Assembly (NCBI GenBank): GCA_003171065.1
Contig: PMXQ01000141.1
Span: 1 to 36,520, forward strand
Length of the DNA stretch: 36,520 bases
Source: Chloroflexota bacterium
GTDB taxonomy: Bacteria > Chloroflexota > Limnocylindria > Limnocylindrales > CSP1-4
Direction: 5' to 3'
Positions within the stretch are counted from its first letter, which is position 1. Each line of letters begins with the position of its first letter. Position numbers and translations under genes: made by a program. Under the pieces are notes generated by a model that was not told the DNA's origin, made no database searches, and saw only the letters and a list, made by a program, of their open reading frames with translations. This document shows, in pieces, positions 24,513 through 36,447 of this stretch.

Positions 24513-27062
24513 TCAGTCTGTCAGCTGCGCGCCCGGCACCGAGACCTGAACGTCTGCGTCGGGATCGACCTCTTCGTCCTCGACGTGAGCGTCCTCCGTG
24601 GATGGCGCCTCGGTTCCGCCGGGCGCAGAGGCACTTGCCTCCGGCTGGCCGGCATCGGCGCCCGCCGGCTCGGCCCCGACGGGACCTTCCGGGGTTGGCT
24701 CCTGAGAGGGCTGCCCGGCCGTCGAAGGCTCGGTCGCGGCAACCTTGGTCGGCTCGCCCGGAGCCTCTACCTCTGGACTGGCCGCCGTCCCAGCCGCAGC
24801 GCCGGCTGCGCCCGCCGTCGCGGCTGCGCCCGCCGTCGCGGCTGCGCCCGCCGTCGCGGCTGCGCCCGCGCTCCTGCCCGCGCCCCCACCGGCCCGCGCC
24901 GCAGCGGCCGCTTCCGTGTCCGTTGGACCCGGCAGTTCCAGGACGGCATCGGCCAACCCGTCGTAGCGGTTCGAGCAGGCCAGGTAGATGACCTGGAAGT
25001 CCGACGAGAGTTCACGCAGCAGCAGCGCGGCCCGCGCCGCCCGCTGATCGTCGAAGGTCACGAACGGGTCGTCCAGGACGAGCGGCGGCCGCTTCCCTTG
25101 CGTGACCAGACGAACGAGACCGATGCGCGCGGCCAGATAGATCTGGTCGATCGTGCCCTTGCTGAGATGGCTGGCAGCCACCCAGTCGCCACGCTCGGGC
25201 GCCCAGACGTCGACGTCCAGGGAGCGGTCGTCGATCTCGACCTTGCGGTAGCGGCCGCCGGTGAGCCGGGCGATGTCACGGCCAACCTGCTGCTCGAGGA
25301 AGCGGGTCGCCTTGCGCATCGTCATCCCCTCGGCGCTCTCGATTGCCGCCAACGTCTTCTCGTAGATCCGGATACGCCGCTTGAGCGCGTTGAGCTGCTC
25401 CCGCCAGGTGACGAGCCGCTCCGCTTCGCCGGCGACCTGCTCGGCATCGACAGGATTGGCGTCCACCCGAGCGATCGCGCCGGCCTCGGCGTCGCGAGCC
25501 CGCTCCAGCGCCTCCTGGCGGTCGCGCACCTCCGCCTCGAGGCGTTCGCGAGCCCGGGCGTCGGTCGCAGCGGGGCCCAGCGCCTCCAGGGCGGCGGCCT
25601 TCTGCTCAACCTCGAGAGCGGCCTGGTCGCGCAGCGCCGCGACATTCGCGTCGCTCTGGCCGGCCAGCAGCGCCGATACCTGGACCTGCAGCGTGGCGAT
25701 CTCCTGGCGCCGGCCCTGCTCCCCCGTCAGCAGCCGCTCGGCCGAGGCGATGTCCGAGGCGCCGAGCTCCCGCAGGATGTTCTGCACGCCCGACTGCGCG
25801 ACCCGGAGACCCTCCTCGGTGCCGACCCGGCCCTGGCGCCGCACCGCTCGCTCACGCTCGCGCGCGCTATTGGCGTGCCGGACCAGCAGCGTCGCCGAGC
25901 GACGCTCCATGAGAAAATAGACCAGCATGGCGGCCAGGAGCACGAACACGAAGCCGGTCATCATCATGGCCATGGTCCCGGCCAGCAGGCCGTACGCGAC
26001 CGAGGCCAGGGCGATGACCAGGAAGAAGGCGGTCGCCAGTCCCCACAGCAGGTAGCTCGGCACCGGCTCGTCGGGCTCGACGTCCGGCCCCTGCTCTTCT
26101 CGAAGCGCTTCCTGCTGGATGGTCACGCGGCTCTGCAGCGTGCGCAACCGATCCAGCGTGTCGCGGAGGCTCGACATCGAGCGCTCCGGCATCGACTCCA
26201 GCGCCTGGAGACGCTGCTGTGCCTCGGCGGCCTGACGAAGTCGTTCGAAGCGCTCCGCGACCACGGTGCGATCGGACCGGAGGCGGTCCGCCTGGCGGGC
26301 GCCCTCGAGCATGTTTCGGCTCTCGCTCAGGGCCTGCTCGGCGCGGAGGCGGCCGGCGCGAGCCTGGGCCAGGGCGTCGCGATCGTGCTCCAGCTTCTCG
26401 AGCGCGGTCTCGCCCGTGCGCAGCGCCGTTTCCGCTCTGGCCACGGCCTCTTCCGCGATCTTGAGGCGGCCGGGGTTCTTGTCGCCGCGGGACTTGAGAG
26501 CGCGGATCGTTTCCTCGAGGCGGGACTTGGCCCGCGAGCTGCCCTTGTCGCCGCCGCCGACGCTGCCCTGCAGTCGGTCTCGCAGCGCGCCCTCGTCGCG
26601 GTCCAGGTCGTCGAGCTCCTCATGGCGGATCGAGGCGGTGGAGCGGAAGAAGCCCTCGTTGGGGATGCCGGTCAGCTCGGCGATGATCTGGTCGGCCCGA
26701 GCCGGGTCCGTGTACGTCTGGCCGTCGTATTCGAGGGACACCTTGCCCCGCTGGCCGCGGAACTCCTTCTCGAGGACGCCGTGGCGGACGGTCAGCTCGC
26801 CGGTCTCCTCGTTGTCTTCCTCGACCACGAATTCGAGGCGCGTGCTCGCACGGGCTTCGTCGGCGGCGCCCCAGGTGCGCAGCGTGTCGAGCTCGGCGCC
26901 GGTAGCAGTCGCCTTTCGGAACAGGGCCAGCTCAATGCCACGCTGGATGGTCGACTTGCCGGCCTCATTCGGGCCGCGAATGATCGTGAATCCCGGTGCC
27001 AGCTCCAGGTTGAGCTCGCGGTGCTTGCCGAAGTCCTTGAGCTGGATACGAAGGATCCTCAT
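24513..27062 (-). CDS. YhaN/SbcC-like SMC-type ATPase with two TM helices
   Basis: 849 residues. The Walker A motif GPNEAGKST spans 30-38. A coiled-coil arm follows (about 200-330). Two membrane helices lie in the middle (about 345-400: SYLLWGLATAFFLVIALASVAYG and MMMTGFVFVLLAAMLVYFL), then the returning coiled coil. Near 625-680 are the ABC signature HLSKGTIDQIYLAARIGL and Walker B PPLVLDDPFVTFDDQ. This is the layout of YhaN, the membrane-anchored relative of SbcC/Rad50, partner of the nuclease encoded 13 bp upstream. The last about 140 residues are an added low-complexity tail: Ala/Thr/Gly repeats from an 18-bp DNA repeat (24805-24869), then Pro/Glu/Asp-rich sequence. The tail is not part of the family core. 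Likely role: ATP-driven DNA end processing at the membrane (inference). Confidence 0.88.
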   Translation of the reverse strand: MRILRIQLKDFGKHRELNLELAPGFTIIRGPNEAGKSTIQRGIELALFRKATATGAELDTLRTWGAADEARASTRLEFVVEEDNEETGELTVRHGVLEKEFRGQRGKVSLEYDGQTYTDPARADQIIAELTGIPNEGFFRSTASIRHEELDDLDRDEGALRDRLQGSVGGGDKGSSRAKSRLEETIRALKSRGDKNPGRLKIAEEAVARAETALRTGETALEKLEHDRDALAQARAGRLRAEQALSESRNMLEGARQADRLRSDRTVVAERFERLRQAAEAQQRLQALESMPERSMSSLRDTLDRLRTLQSRVTIQQEALREEQGPDVEPDEPVPSYLLWGLATAFFLVIALASVAYGLLAGTMAMMMTGFVFVLLAAMLVYFLMERRSATLLVRHANSARERERAVRRQGRVGTEEGLRVAQSGVQNILRELGASDIASAERLLTGEQGRRQEIATLQVQVSALLAGQSDANVAALRDQAALEVEQKAAALEALGPAATDARARERLEAEVRDRQEALERARDAEAGAIARVDANPVDAEQVAGEAERLVTWREQLNALKRRIRIYEKTLAAIESAEGMTMRKATRFLEQQVGRDIARLTGGRYRKVEIDDRSLDVDVWAPERGDWVAASHLSKGTIDQIYLAARIGLVRLVTQGKRPPLVLDDPFVTFDDQRAARAALLLRELSSDFQVIYLACSNRYDGLADAVLELPGPTDTEAAAAARAGGGAGRSAGAAATAGAAATAGAAATAGAAGAAAGTAASPEVEAPGEPTKVAATEPSTAGQPSQEPTPEGPVGAEPAGADAGQPEASASAPGGTEAPSTEDAHVEDEEVDPDADVQVSVPGAQLTD

Positions 27063-27075
27063 CGCCGCACCGCCA

Positions 27076-28353
27076 TCACAGCGTCACCGGCCGGCCTTCG
27101 AGGAGGTGGCGCCCCAGACGCAGCACCTCGCGAAGGTCGGCCAGCTCCTCGGCCGGATCCTGCCCGGGAGTCGTGGCCGGCGCCCGTTTCCCACCGACGT
27201 CGGTCGGGGCCAACTCGGTCGGCGTTGCTGTCGCGCCCCGCGCAGGAGCAGCGGCTCCGGAGCCCTTCCCCGCTCCGGCCTTCTCCAGCTCGCCGATGCG
27301 GGTCTCGACGTTGCGGACAAACGCCCCGATGACGGTGTCCGGCGGCGCCGCAGCTCCCTCCGGCGTGGCCGGGATGGACGCGTCGCGGATGCGGAACCGC
27401 AGGAACGCGGGCGCCAGGGCCCGCTCCACCTCGTCCAGATCCAGGTCCAGCGTGTCCGGCAGAAAGCCGGTAAGACGCACATCCAGGACGAGGTTCGAGT
27501 CGGCATGCCGGCCGATCGTGTCGATCAGGGCCGGCTGAGACCGGATCGCGCTGACGTCCAGCTCGAGCTTCTCGCTGCGCGTCTGGCCGACGCGCTTTGG
27601 TTCGATGGAAACCTGATGGCGACCGCCTCGGTCGTCGAGGGTGACGATCAGGACCTGGCCGGCGCCATCCTGGTCGATCGCCACCGGCTCCGGCGCGCCC
27701 GAGTACGCGTATGTGACGTTCCCCGCCCGACCTTCGATGGCCGAGTGCCAGTGGCCGAGTGCCAGGTAGTCGAGCCCCGTCCCGGCGATCTCGTCCTCGG
27801 TAAAGACGACTTCGTCGCCATCCGTCTTGCCGGGGATCGCCAGCGCCCCGTGGACGATCCCGATCCGCCATGTCGCGCGTCGATCCATGCGGGCATCGAA
27901 ACCGTCCAGCGGGCTCTTGGGCCCGCGCTTGGTGTTGAAGACCCGGCCGTGAACAACCGCGTCGAGCGAGGGCAGCCAGACGTTCGGCTGCTCGGGCGTC
28001 AGGACGGCGATCCACTCGGCGCTGGTGCGAGCCATGGCCGCCAGATCGTATGACCGGTAGATCGAGGCGCCGTCGTAGACGTCGTGAGTGCCCGGGATGA
28101 TGACCGTTCGAATGGAGGCTTTGGCCAGGCGGGCCAGCTCCGCGGCCACGCGCTCCACGGACCGCCGAGGCTGGGTGTTGGAGTCGAACAGATCGCCTGC
28201 GATCAGCACGAGATCGACCGCCTCGACCACGGCCAGATCGATCGTGACCCGGAACGCCGTGAACTGGCGCTCGCGCAGAACCGCGGCGCGCTCGCCCAGA
28301 TCCGTGTGCCGCGCCCCCAGGTGGACGTCGGCGGTGTGAAGAAGACGAAGCAT
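27076..28353 (-). CDS. YhaO/SbcD-like DNA repair exonuclease
   Basis: 425 residues of the calcineurin-like phosphoesterase family related to Mre11/SbcD. The metal-binding motifs in order are HTADVHLG (6-13), AGDLFDS near 52, PGTHDVYD near 90 (Thr where Asn is usual in GNHD), a His in the GIVHG block, and LGHWHS near 205. The C-terminal region (about 290-425) is less conserved and has an Ala/Gly/Pro-rich linker near 365-400, like the adaptor part that docks onto the ATPase. It cuts DNA ends when coupled to the YhaN-type ATPase encoded next. The ATG at 28353 has GAGG 4 bases upstream. The first gene of a two- or three-gene minus operon. Confidence 0.9.
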   Translation of the reverse strand: MLRLLHTADVHLGARHTDLGERAAVLRERQFTAFRVTIDLAVVEAVDLVLIAGDLFDSNTQPRRSVERVAAELARLAKASIRTVIIPGTHDVYDGASIYRSYDLAAMARTSAEWIAVLTPEQPNVWLPSLDAVVHGRVFNTKRGPKSPLDGFDARMDRRATWRIGIVHGALAIPGKTDGDEVVFTEDEIAGTGLDYLALGHWHSAIEGRAGNVTYAYSGAPEPVAIDQDGAGQVLIVTLDDRGGRHQVSIEPKRVGQTRSEKLELDVSAIRSQPALIDTIGRHADSNLVLDVRLTGFLPDTLDLDLDEVERALAPAFLRFRIRDASIPATPEGAAAPPDTVIGAFVRNVETRIGELEKAGAGKGSGAAAPARGATATPTELAPTDVGGKRAPATTPGQDPAEELADLREVLRLGRHLLEGRPVTL

Positions 28354-28868
28354 CGGGCCTCTGGCTCTCCCAGCCCCGGACCCCTAGTTTGTCGCGCCCG
28401 GTCCTCAAGGGGAGGTTCGCGCAGTCTAGTCGACGGATTCGGCGCCTGTTACGACCGCCCGGCGTGTGCTGCCGCGACGGCCGACTCGTCGATTGTGCCA
28501 GGTTCGCGGCCGCGAGATGCAACTTGCTTGAAAAGATCTGTCGCGACCCGATGCGAGAACGCCGCAGAACCGTTCCTCGACTCGTTCCAGGACCTTTTGC
28601 AGCGACCCGATTCGACTCCGCCGCAGCCCTCGAGTCGCTTGTGTCTCGCGACCCGGGTCGGGTTCGGAACGACGAACGGAGCGCCGGACGGGTCATGGTA
28701 TCCTGCCGCCCTACCGGTGCGTCCCACCCAGGCACCCATAGCCGAATAGCCGTGGACCGGATTCGCTCGGGCCTCATGGCAGAGCCGATCAGCGTTCCGG
28801 CACGGCCTCGATTTCGCCTGGCTCCGGGACCCGTCGGTGCGGACATGTCGAGCCTCCGGGAGGAGAAA
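28354..28868. other. divergent intergenic region with GCGACCCG repeats
   Basis: No gene is supported in this 515-bp gap; the frame upstream of the zinc-ribbon start is open but Arg-rich. It contains three copies of GCGACCCGRNKCG at 28543-28555, 28603-28615 and 28648-28660. The first two are exactly 60 bp apart, and the third contains the palindrome CGACCCGGGTCG. GGTATCCT at 28697-28704 is a candidate -10 for the zinc-ribbon gene, which would give a leader of about 158 bp. Confidence 0.5.
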
Positions 28869-29192
28869 GTGGTCTACGCCGATCGGACACTCACCTGCGT
28901 CGACTGCGGTGCCGAGTTCGTGCACTCGGCCGAAGATCAGGAGTTCTACGCTCAGAAAGAGTTCGTCTCGGAACCCAAGCGTTGCCCGAGCTGTCGGGCC
29001 TCGAGACGGTCGATGAGGGAGTCGGGCGAGGGCGCGATCCGCGGAGTCGGGGCGACCAACGGGCCGCGTGAGTACTTCGCCGTGGTCTGCTCGCGCTGCG
29101 GCAATCAGGCCCAGGTGCCGTTCAAGCCGCACATGGATCGGCCGGTCTACTGCTCCGACTGCTTCCGCGCGGTTCACGCCCAGGGCGCATAG
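28869..29192 (+). CDS. double zinc-ribbon protein
   Basis: 107 residues with four CxxC pairs: CVDC, CPSC, CSRC and CSDC. The first two (with LTCVDCGAEFVHSAEDQEFYAQKEF between) match the probable zinc-ribbon family whose members begin near ADRTLTC. The second two (VVCSRCGNQAQVPFKPHMDRPVYCSDCF) match the CxxC-x-x-CxxC type often found fused to it. Each half should bind one zinc ion. The GTG at 28869 is chosen because GGAGG sits 5 bases upstream and family proteins start just before the first Cys pair; ATG 28845 is an in-frame alternative. Function is unknown; nucleic-acid binding is plausible. A bidirectional terminator follows. Confidence 0.85.
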   Translation: MVYADRTLTCVDCGAEFVHSAEDQEFYAQKEFVSEPKRCPSCRASRRSMRESGEGAIRGVGATNGPREYFAVVCSRCGNQAQVPFKPHMDRPVYCSDCFRAVHAQGA

Positions 29193-29209
29193 ACCCCTCG
29201 CAAAAGAGA

Positions 29210-29241
29210 AAGCGGCGGTCGCCTCTCGGCGACCGCCGCTT
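29210..29241. terminator. bidirectional hairpin terminator
   Basis: AAGCGGCGGTCGCC (29210-29223) pairs perfectly with GGCGACCGCCGCTT (29228-29241) around TCTC. A-rich sequence precedes it (AAAAGAGA) and T-rich sequence follows (CGTTTCG). It separates two convergent genes that stop at 29192 and 29262. Confidence 0.85.
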
Positions 29242-29261
29242 CGTTTCGGCGAGGTCCAGGT

Positions 29262-29753
29262 TCAGACAGCGGTCTTGCTCAGGTTCCAATCCTGATATGC
29301 GCCCCAGACCATGAGCGCGGCCCCGACGACGACACCGAGGACGGCGATCCAGTCGGTCATGGGCCAGCTCGGGCAGCCTGAGATTCCGCTGCAGCCGCTC
29401 GTGGCCGAGCTGTTGCTGAAGTTCTGCCAGAGCAGGTAGAGGGCCACGAGTGCGACGACGACAGCGATACCCAACTGGATGACCGGGATCGGTGCCGGCC
29501 AGGTGATCTTCATGTTCGGCGCGTACTTGAGGTAGATCACGACGATAGCGGCGATCGCGCCCAGCAGGCCGAGGAAGCCAAGGCCCGTGCCGCCCGACGC
29601 ACTGAAGACGTTCTCGGAGAACGTGTACGGAGCCACGCCGTACGACCAGCTGGCGAGGATGATGCCAAACAGCCAGGCGACGACGAATACGATGGCGCCG
29701 ATCCCGATCAACTTCTCCCGCGGGTTGAGCTTGGCCAAGATCTCATTGAGCAC
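29262..29753 (-). CDS. four-TM membrane protein of unknown function
   Basis: 163 residues with four hydrophobic helices (IGIGAIVFVVAWLFGIILAS; GFLGLLGAIAAIVVIYLKY; IQLGIAVVVALVALYLLW; WIAVLGVVVGAALMVWGAY). One outer loop has CSGISGC, a possible disulphide. I set the start at GTG 29753 because GAAGGAGG lies 8 bases upstream; the longer TTG frame at 29774 would place that Shine-Dalgarno inside the gene. The leader has an inverted repeat, GCCCCA-TG-TGGGGC, at 29789-29802. No family is recognised. It looks like a small integral protein of the kind annotated only as hypothetical. Confidence 0.72.
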   Translation of the reverse strand: MLNEILAKLNPREKLIGIGAIVFVVAWLFGIILASWSYGVAPYTFSENVFSASGGTGLGFLGLLGAIAAIVVIYLKYAPNMKITWPAPIPVIQLGIAVVVALVALYLLWQNFSNSSATSGCSGISGCPSWPMTDWIAVLGVVVGAALMVWGAYQDWNLSKTAV

Positions 29754-29774
29754 GAGTTGAGCCTCCTTCTCCAA

Positions 29775-30370
29775 CTACACCGGGACGCGCCCCATGTGGG
29801 GCCTCCGGCTACCTCGCTCCTGTCGGCCTCAAATGACGGGTCCCGAGGCCGATGAGAACGAACGCAGCCTACACCCCGGGCCCGGGCGTGACCAGATGGT
29901 TCCTGCGGTTACGCAAACTGCCTTCTGAGCGTGAACCACCTGCATTCAGCATGAACTCGGTCCCCATTTCGCGGAGGGGTCGGCCCGCCTACCGGGACAG
30001 GTGGCACCCATCGGTGTCCGGCGACCCATCTGGTGGGCCCCGACCCCACATTTGGACCGCCTGGATCGCGGCGCTCCAGGCCTGTTGCCGCGCCTGCAAG
30101 TGCGGAATGACGGCGTCCGGCCCGATCCGCCGGTTCCTGCCCGTTTCGGCAGGCGAAACCGCAGGCCCGGCAACGGCGATGGACACGACCAGGAGCCCCG
30201 GGCGATGGGATATATCGCAGCGGGGCCTTGGAGCCTTCCTCTGGTAGAATTGGTGCCGCTCCCAAACGGCGTTGCCGTATCCGAGCGCCCACGGATCTGT
30301 CTGCCGGTGGTTGCGGCGCGCGACCGCCGAGTTGGCTACGTCGATGGTTCGGGAGATTGGAGGAGGCACT
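29775..30370. other. intergenic region between divergent genes
   Basis: About 600 bp without a credible gene; open frames across it lack known motifs and good starts. It contains two inverted repeats near the four-TM gene, GCCCCA-TG-TGGGGC (29789-29802) and TCGGCCTC/GAGGCCGA (29823-29830, 29845-29852). GGTAGAAT at 30243-30250 is a candidate -10 for the zinc-finger gene at 30371, leaving a leader of about 115 bp. The middle (29860-30220) shows nothing I can name. Confidence 0.45.
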
Positions 30371-30547
30371 ATGGCTCGGCCTGTCCGCACGGCGGTCGCT
30401 CCGACCCCGCTTCGGCCGGTGAAGTCCCACCTGATCGAGGACTACAACGCCCGAACGAACGTCGTCCGGTGCGATTGCGGTTGGTCGGGCAACGCGGACG
30501 ACTTCGCCGTTCACAGGCGGGCCGTCGGCGCCGCAAGTCCCTCCTGA
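30371..30547 (+). CDS. 58-aa small zinc-finger-like protein
   Basis: ATG 30371 has GGAGGAGG 7 bases upstream, one of the best ribosome sites in the window. The 58-residue product has a basic N-terminus, then RCDCGWSGNADDFAVHRR: two Cys two residues apart and a His about 14 residues on, like half of a zinc site. Two chains could together bind zinc (inference). Its TGA stop (30545-30547) overlaps a CTG that may start the methyltransferase, so the two appear to be coupled. A GGTAGAAT element lies 120 bp upstream. Function unknown. Confidence 0.65.
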   Translation: MARPVRTAVAPTPLRPVKSHLIEDYNARTNVVRCDCGWSGNADDFAVHRRAVGAASPS

Positions 30548-31305
30548 CCGAGCCGCGCGGCATCGAGCCGCCTTCTCCGGAACGCCCGCTCGCGACCTAC
30601 GAGGATCTCGGCTACCGCGACCTCTTCTGGGCCGCCCGCCGGTACGAGGACGCCTGCGACAGGATCGCCATCCGGGCGCTGCTGCCGCCGTCCGGCGATC
30701 GCCTGATCGAGGTCGGGGCGGGATTCGGCCGGCTTGCGGGCGAGTACCAGGGCTACGGCGAGGTCGTCCTGCTCGATTCGTCCGAGGTGCACGTGGCCGC
30801 GGCCCGAGAAGCCCTGGCAAGCGACGCGCGCATCCAGGTCGTCCTCGGCGACGCCCGCGCCCTGCCCTACCCCGACGGCTACTTCGACACCACGGTTTGC
30901 GTTCGAGTGCTCCACCACTTCGCCGACCCCGGGCCGGTGCTGGCCGAGCTCGGCCGCGTCACCCGGCCGGGCGGAGTCGTCGTCCTCGAATACGCCAACA
31001 AGCGCAACCTCAAGTCCATTGCGCGGCGCGTCCTGGGCCGTCAGACCTGGTCGCCGTTCGAGCTCGGGTCGGTCGAGTACAAGCCGTTCCATTTCGACCA
31101 TGCGCCGGTCGGCATCCGGCGCGCCCTGCTGCGGGCCGACCTTCGAATCGAGTCGATGCGATCTGCCTCGCTCTTCCGCCTGCCGCCGCTGACCCGCCGG
31201 CTGCCGCTCTCGCTGCTCGTGGCAGCCGAAGGCCGGCTTCAGGCGCCACTGGGACCGATCACACCCGGGCCCTCGGTTTTCCTCCGCGCCAGGCGGTCGA
31301 AGTAG
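30544..31305 (+). CDS. class I SAM-dependent methyltransferase
   Basis: About 253 residues. Motif I is LIEVGAGFGRLAGEY, motif II acidic LLDSSEVHV, then GDARALPYPDGYFDTTVCVRVLHHFADP and LGRVTRPGGVVVLEYANK: the Methyltransf_11 pattern of UbiE-like enzymes. No ATG is available in frame before the core. Possible starts are CTG 30544, which makes a 4-base CTGA overlap with the preceding stop, or TTG 30481 and GTG 30469 inside the previous gene; the residues encoded upstream of 30544 are Arg-rich and look like out-of-frame sequence. I give 30544 as the likeliest, with low certainty on the exact base. The methyl acceptor is unknown; it could be a lipid, quinone or small metabolite. Confidence 0.85.
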   Translation: MTEPRGIEPPSPERPLATYEDLGYRDLFWAARRYEDACDRIAIRALLPPSGDRLIEVGAGFGRLAGEYQGYGEVVLLDSSEVHVAAAREALASDARIQVVLGDARALPYPDGYFDTTVCVRVLHHFADPGPVLAELGRVTRPGGVVVLEYANKRNLKSIARRVLGRQTWSPFELGSVEYKPFHFDHAPVGIRRALLRADLRIESMRSASLFRLPPLTRRLPLSLLVAAEGRLQAPLGPITPGPSVFLRARRSK

Positions 31306-31328
31306 CGCACCGGCCGGTCGAGGCAGCC

Positions 31329-32441
31329 TCAGCACTCCTCTTTCTCGGGGGCCCTCTGGACGGGCCGGTAAAGGAAGTAGTTGGCGGCGCAGGCCGCCTG
31401 GTTGCCCTCGTGGACGGCGGCGCTGATCTGGTGGTCGTGCGGGCTGGTCACGTCCCCCGCGGCATACAACCCGGGCCCGTCGGTGTGCTGCTCCGAGTTC
31501 ACAACGATGTGGCCCAGCTTGTTCGTCTCCAGGCCGAGCGCGACGGCGACTTCGTTGCGCGGCGTCGGCCGGCGGTAGGCGAAGACCATCTCGACCGGCA
31601 GGCGGGTCTGGTCCGGATCGTCGAGCACGAGCTCCTCGATCTGGCCGTCCGCGTTGGCGTATGCGGCCACCGCGTGCGGGTAGGCGCCGATGCCGTTGTC
31701 GCGAAGGTCGGCTAGCCGCCGCTCCGGGAGATCGAATCCCTCGGGCCGGCCCGCCACGATCGTCACCCTGGCGGTGAAGTCGAGCAGGTCCAGCGCCGTC
31801 TCGACGGCATCTTCGTCGTGCCCCACGACGGCGACGGCTTTGCCCGTCGACTCGTAGCCGTCGCACGCGATGCACCAGAAGAGGCTCTTCCCAACACACT
31901 GAGCCCAGCCGAGGAACCTGGGGAAGTTGTCGCGGACGCCCGTCGCCAGGATCACGGTCCGGGCCACGATGTCCACAGTGCCGACCACCGTCTCTTCGCC
32001 CAGCGAGCTCCCAATCTCTTCGTCGCGCCTCACGTTGGCGACGCGCCCGGCCGTCTCGCGATGGCTGTCGCCGGCACTGGCCTCGACGCGGAGACGGAAC
32101 GAGCCGTCATCCCGCGAGGCCGCGAACACTCGCCCGCTCAGGAACTTCGCCCCATATCGGGCCGCCTGGCGCCGGCCGGCCAGCCGGATCTCGGCGGCCG
32201 GGATCCCGTTGGGGAAGCCGAGGTAGTTGCGGTTGGTCTGGCCCCACAGCGAGCGCCCGTCGCGGTCGTCGATCACCAGAACGCTGCGTCGCATGCGGGC
32301 GAGGCAGACCGCGGCCGAGAGTCCGGCCGGCCCCCCGCCGACGATGGCGCAGTCGACTTGGCGGACGGGTTCGGAGGCGCCGGCTTGCGCAGCCGGTTGG
32401 CCGGATGTGCTCAGAGCGCCCAACAGGCCGGATCCGCTCAT
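31329..32441 (-). CDS. thioredoxin-reductase-like FAD/NAD(P) oxidoreductase
   Basis: About 370 residues. FAD-binding [16 protein letters not shown] lies near 36; the NAD(P) domain has [19 protein letters not shown]; the second FAD contact is [23 protein letters not shown]. The redox-active site reads [10 protein letters not shown] (Cys near 190 and 193) in the place of the TrxR CATCDG motif. About 30 extra residues occur before the first domain crossover (near 125-155). It probably reduces thioredoxin or a similar disulphide partner. The C-terminus ends EEC, with an extra Cys. ATG 32441 is used; ATG 32450 is an in-frame alternative. A 12-bp palindrome, AGAGCATGCTCT (32444-32455), overlaps the start. 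It diverges from metH. Confidence 0.86.
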   Translation of the reverse strand: MSGSGLLGALSTSGQPAAQAGASEPVRQVDCAIVGGGPAGLSAAVCLARMRRSVLVIDDRDGRSLWGQTNRNYLGFPNGIPAAEIRLAGRRQAARYGAKFLSGRVFAASRDDGSFRLRVEASAGDSHRETAGRVANVRRDEEIGSSLGEETVVGTVDIVARTVILATGVRDNFPRFLGWAQCVGKSLFWCIACDGYESTGKAVAVVGHDEDAVETALDLLDFTARVTIVAGRPEGFDLPERRLADLRDNGIGAYPHAVAAYANADGQIEELVLDDPDQTRLPVEMVFAYRRPTPRNEVAVALGLETNKLGHIVVNSEQHTDGPGLYAAGDVTSPHDHQISAAVHEGNQAACAANYFLYRPVQRAPEKEEC

Positions 32442-32586
32442 GCAGAGCATGCTCTCACTTTGGCCGGGCGCGCGGAAGGGGGGCCCGAGGCGTCCGGACT
32501 CCGGTTCGGGCGCCTCTTCTTCGGGCGGCTGGCGCCGCCGTTTGGGCCGCCGCTTGGGCAGCAAACCGCGGCGCCGGCTCCTGCCG

Positions 32587-32613
32587 GGTACACTGCCGCC
32601 AGAAGGAGGCAGG
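32587..32613 (+). promoter_or_regulatory. metH promoter/leader region
   Basis: GGTACACT (32587-32594) is a candidate -10, giving transcription from about 32601. AGAAGGAGG, a near-perfect Shine-Dalgarno, follows at 32601-32609, but the nearest usual in-frame start (GTG 32656) is 46 bases further on. The sequence around it could fold by pairing CCTGCC (32580-32585) or CTGCC (32593-32597) with GGCAG(G) at 32608-32613. No cobalamin or SAM riboswitch core was recognised. Confidence 0.3.
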
Positions 32614-32655
32614 CCCACCGAGACGAACGTCCCATCGATCGCGTCCAGGAACCCC

Positions 32656-36402
<3,747 letters not shown>

Positions 36403-36447
36403 GGGGCTCGGCCGACGCCGGGGCCATGGCCGGGGCCGACGCCGGGG

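Noticed and set aside
24585-27332. 915-aa open frame antisense to the YhaN-like gene
   Set aside because: Composition is typical of antisense reading of a GC-rich gene and no motif is present; the minus-strand gene has Walker A, Walker B and the ABC signature.
28389-28868. N-terminal extension of the zinc-ribbon protein
   Set aside because: The frame is open, but the residues are Arg-rich without motifs and a strong Shine-Dalgarno points to GTG 28869.
32456-32655. Cobalamin or SAM riboswitch upstream of metH
   Set aside because: The B12-box-like GCCACTG core and the SAM-I conserved cores were not found by eye, and the gap is short.
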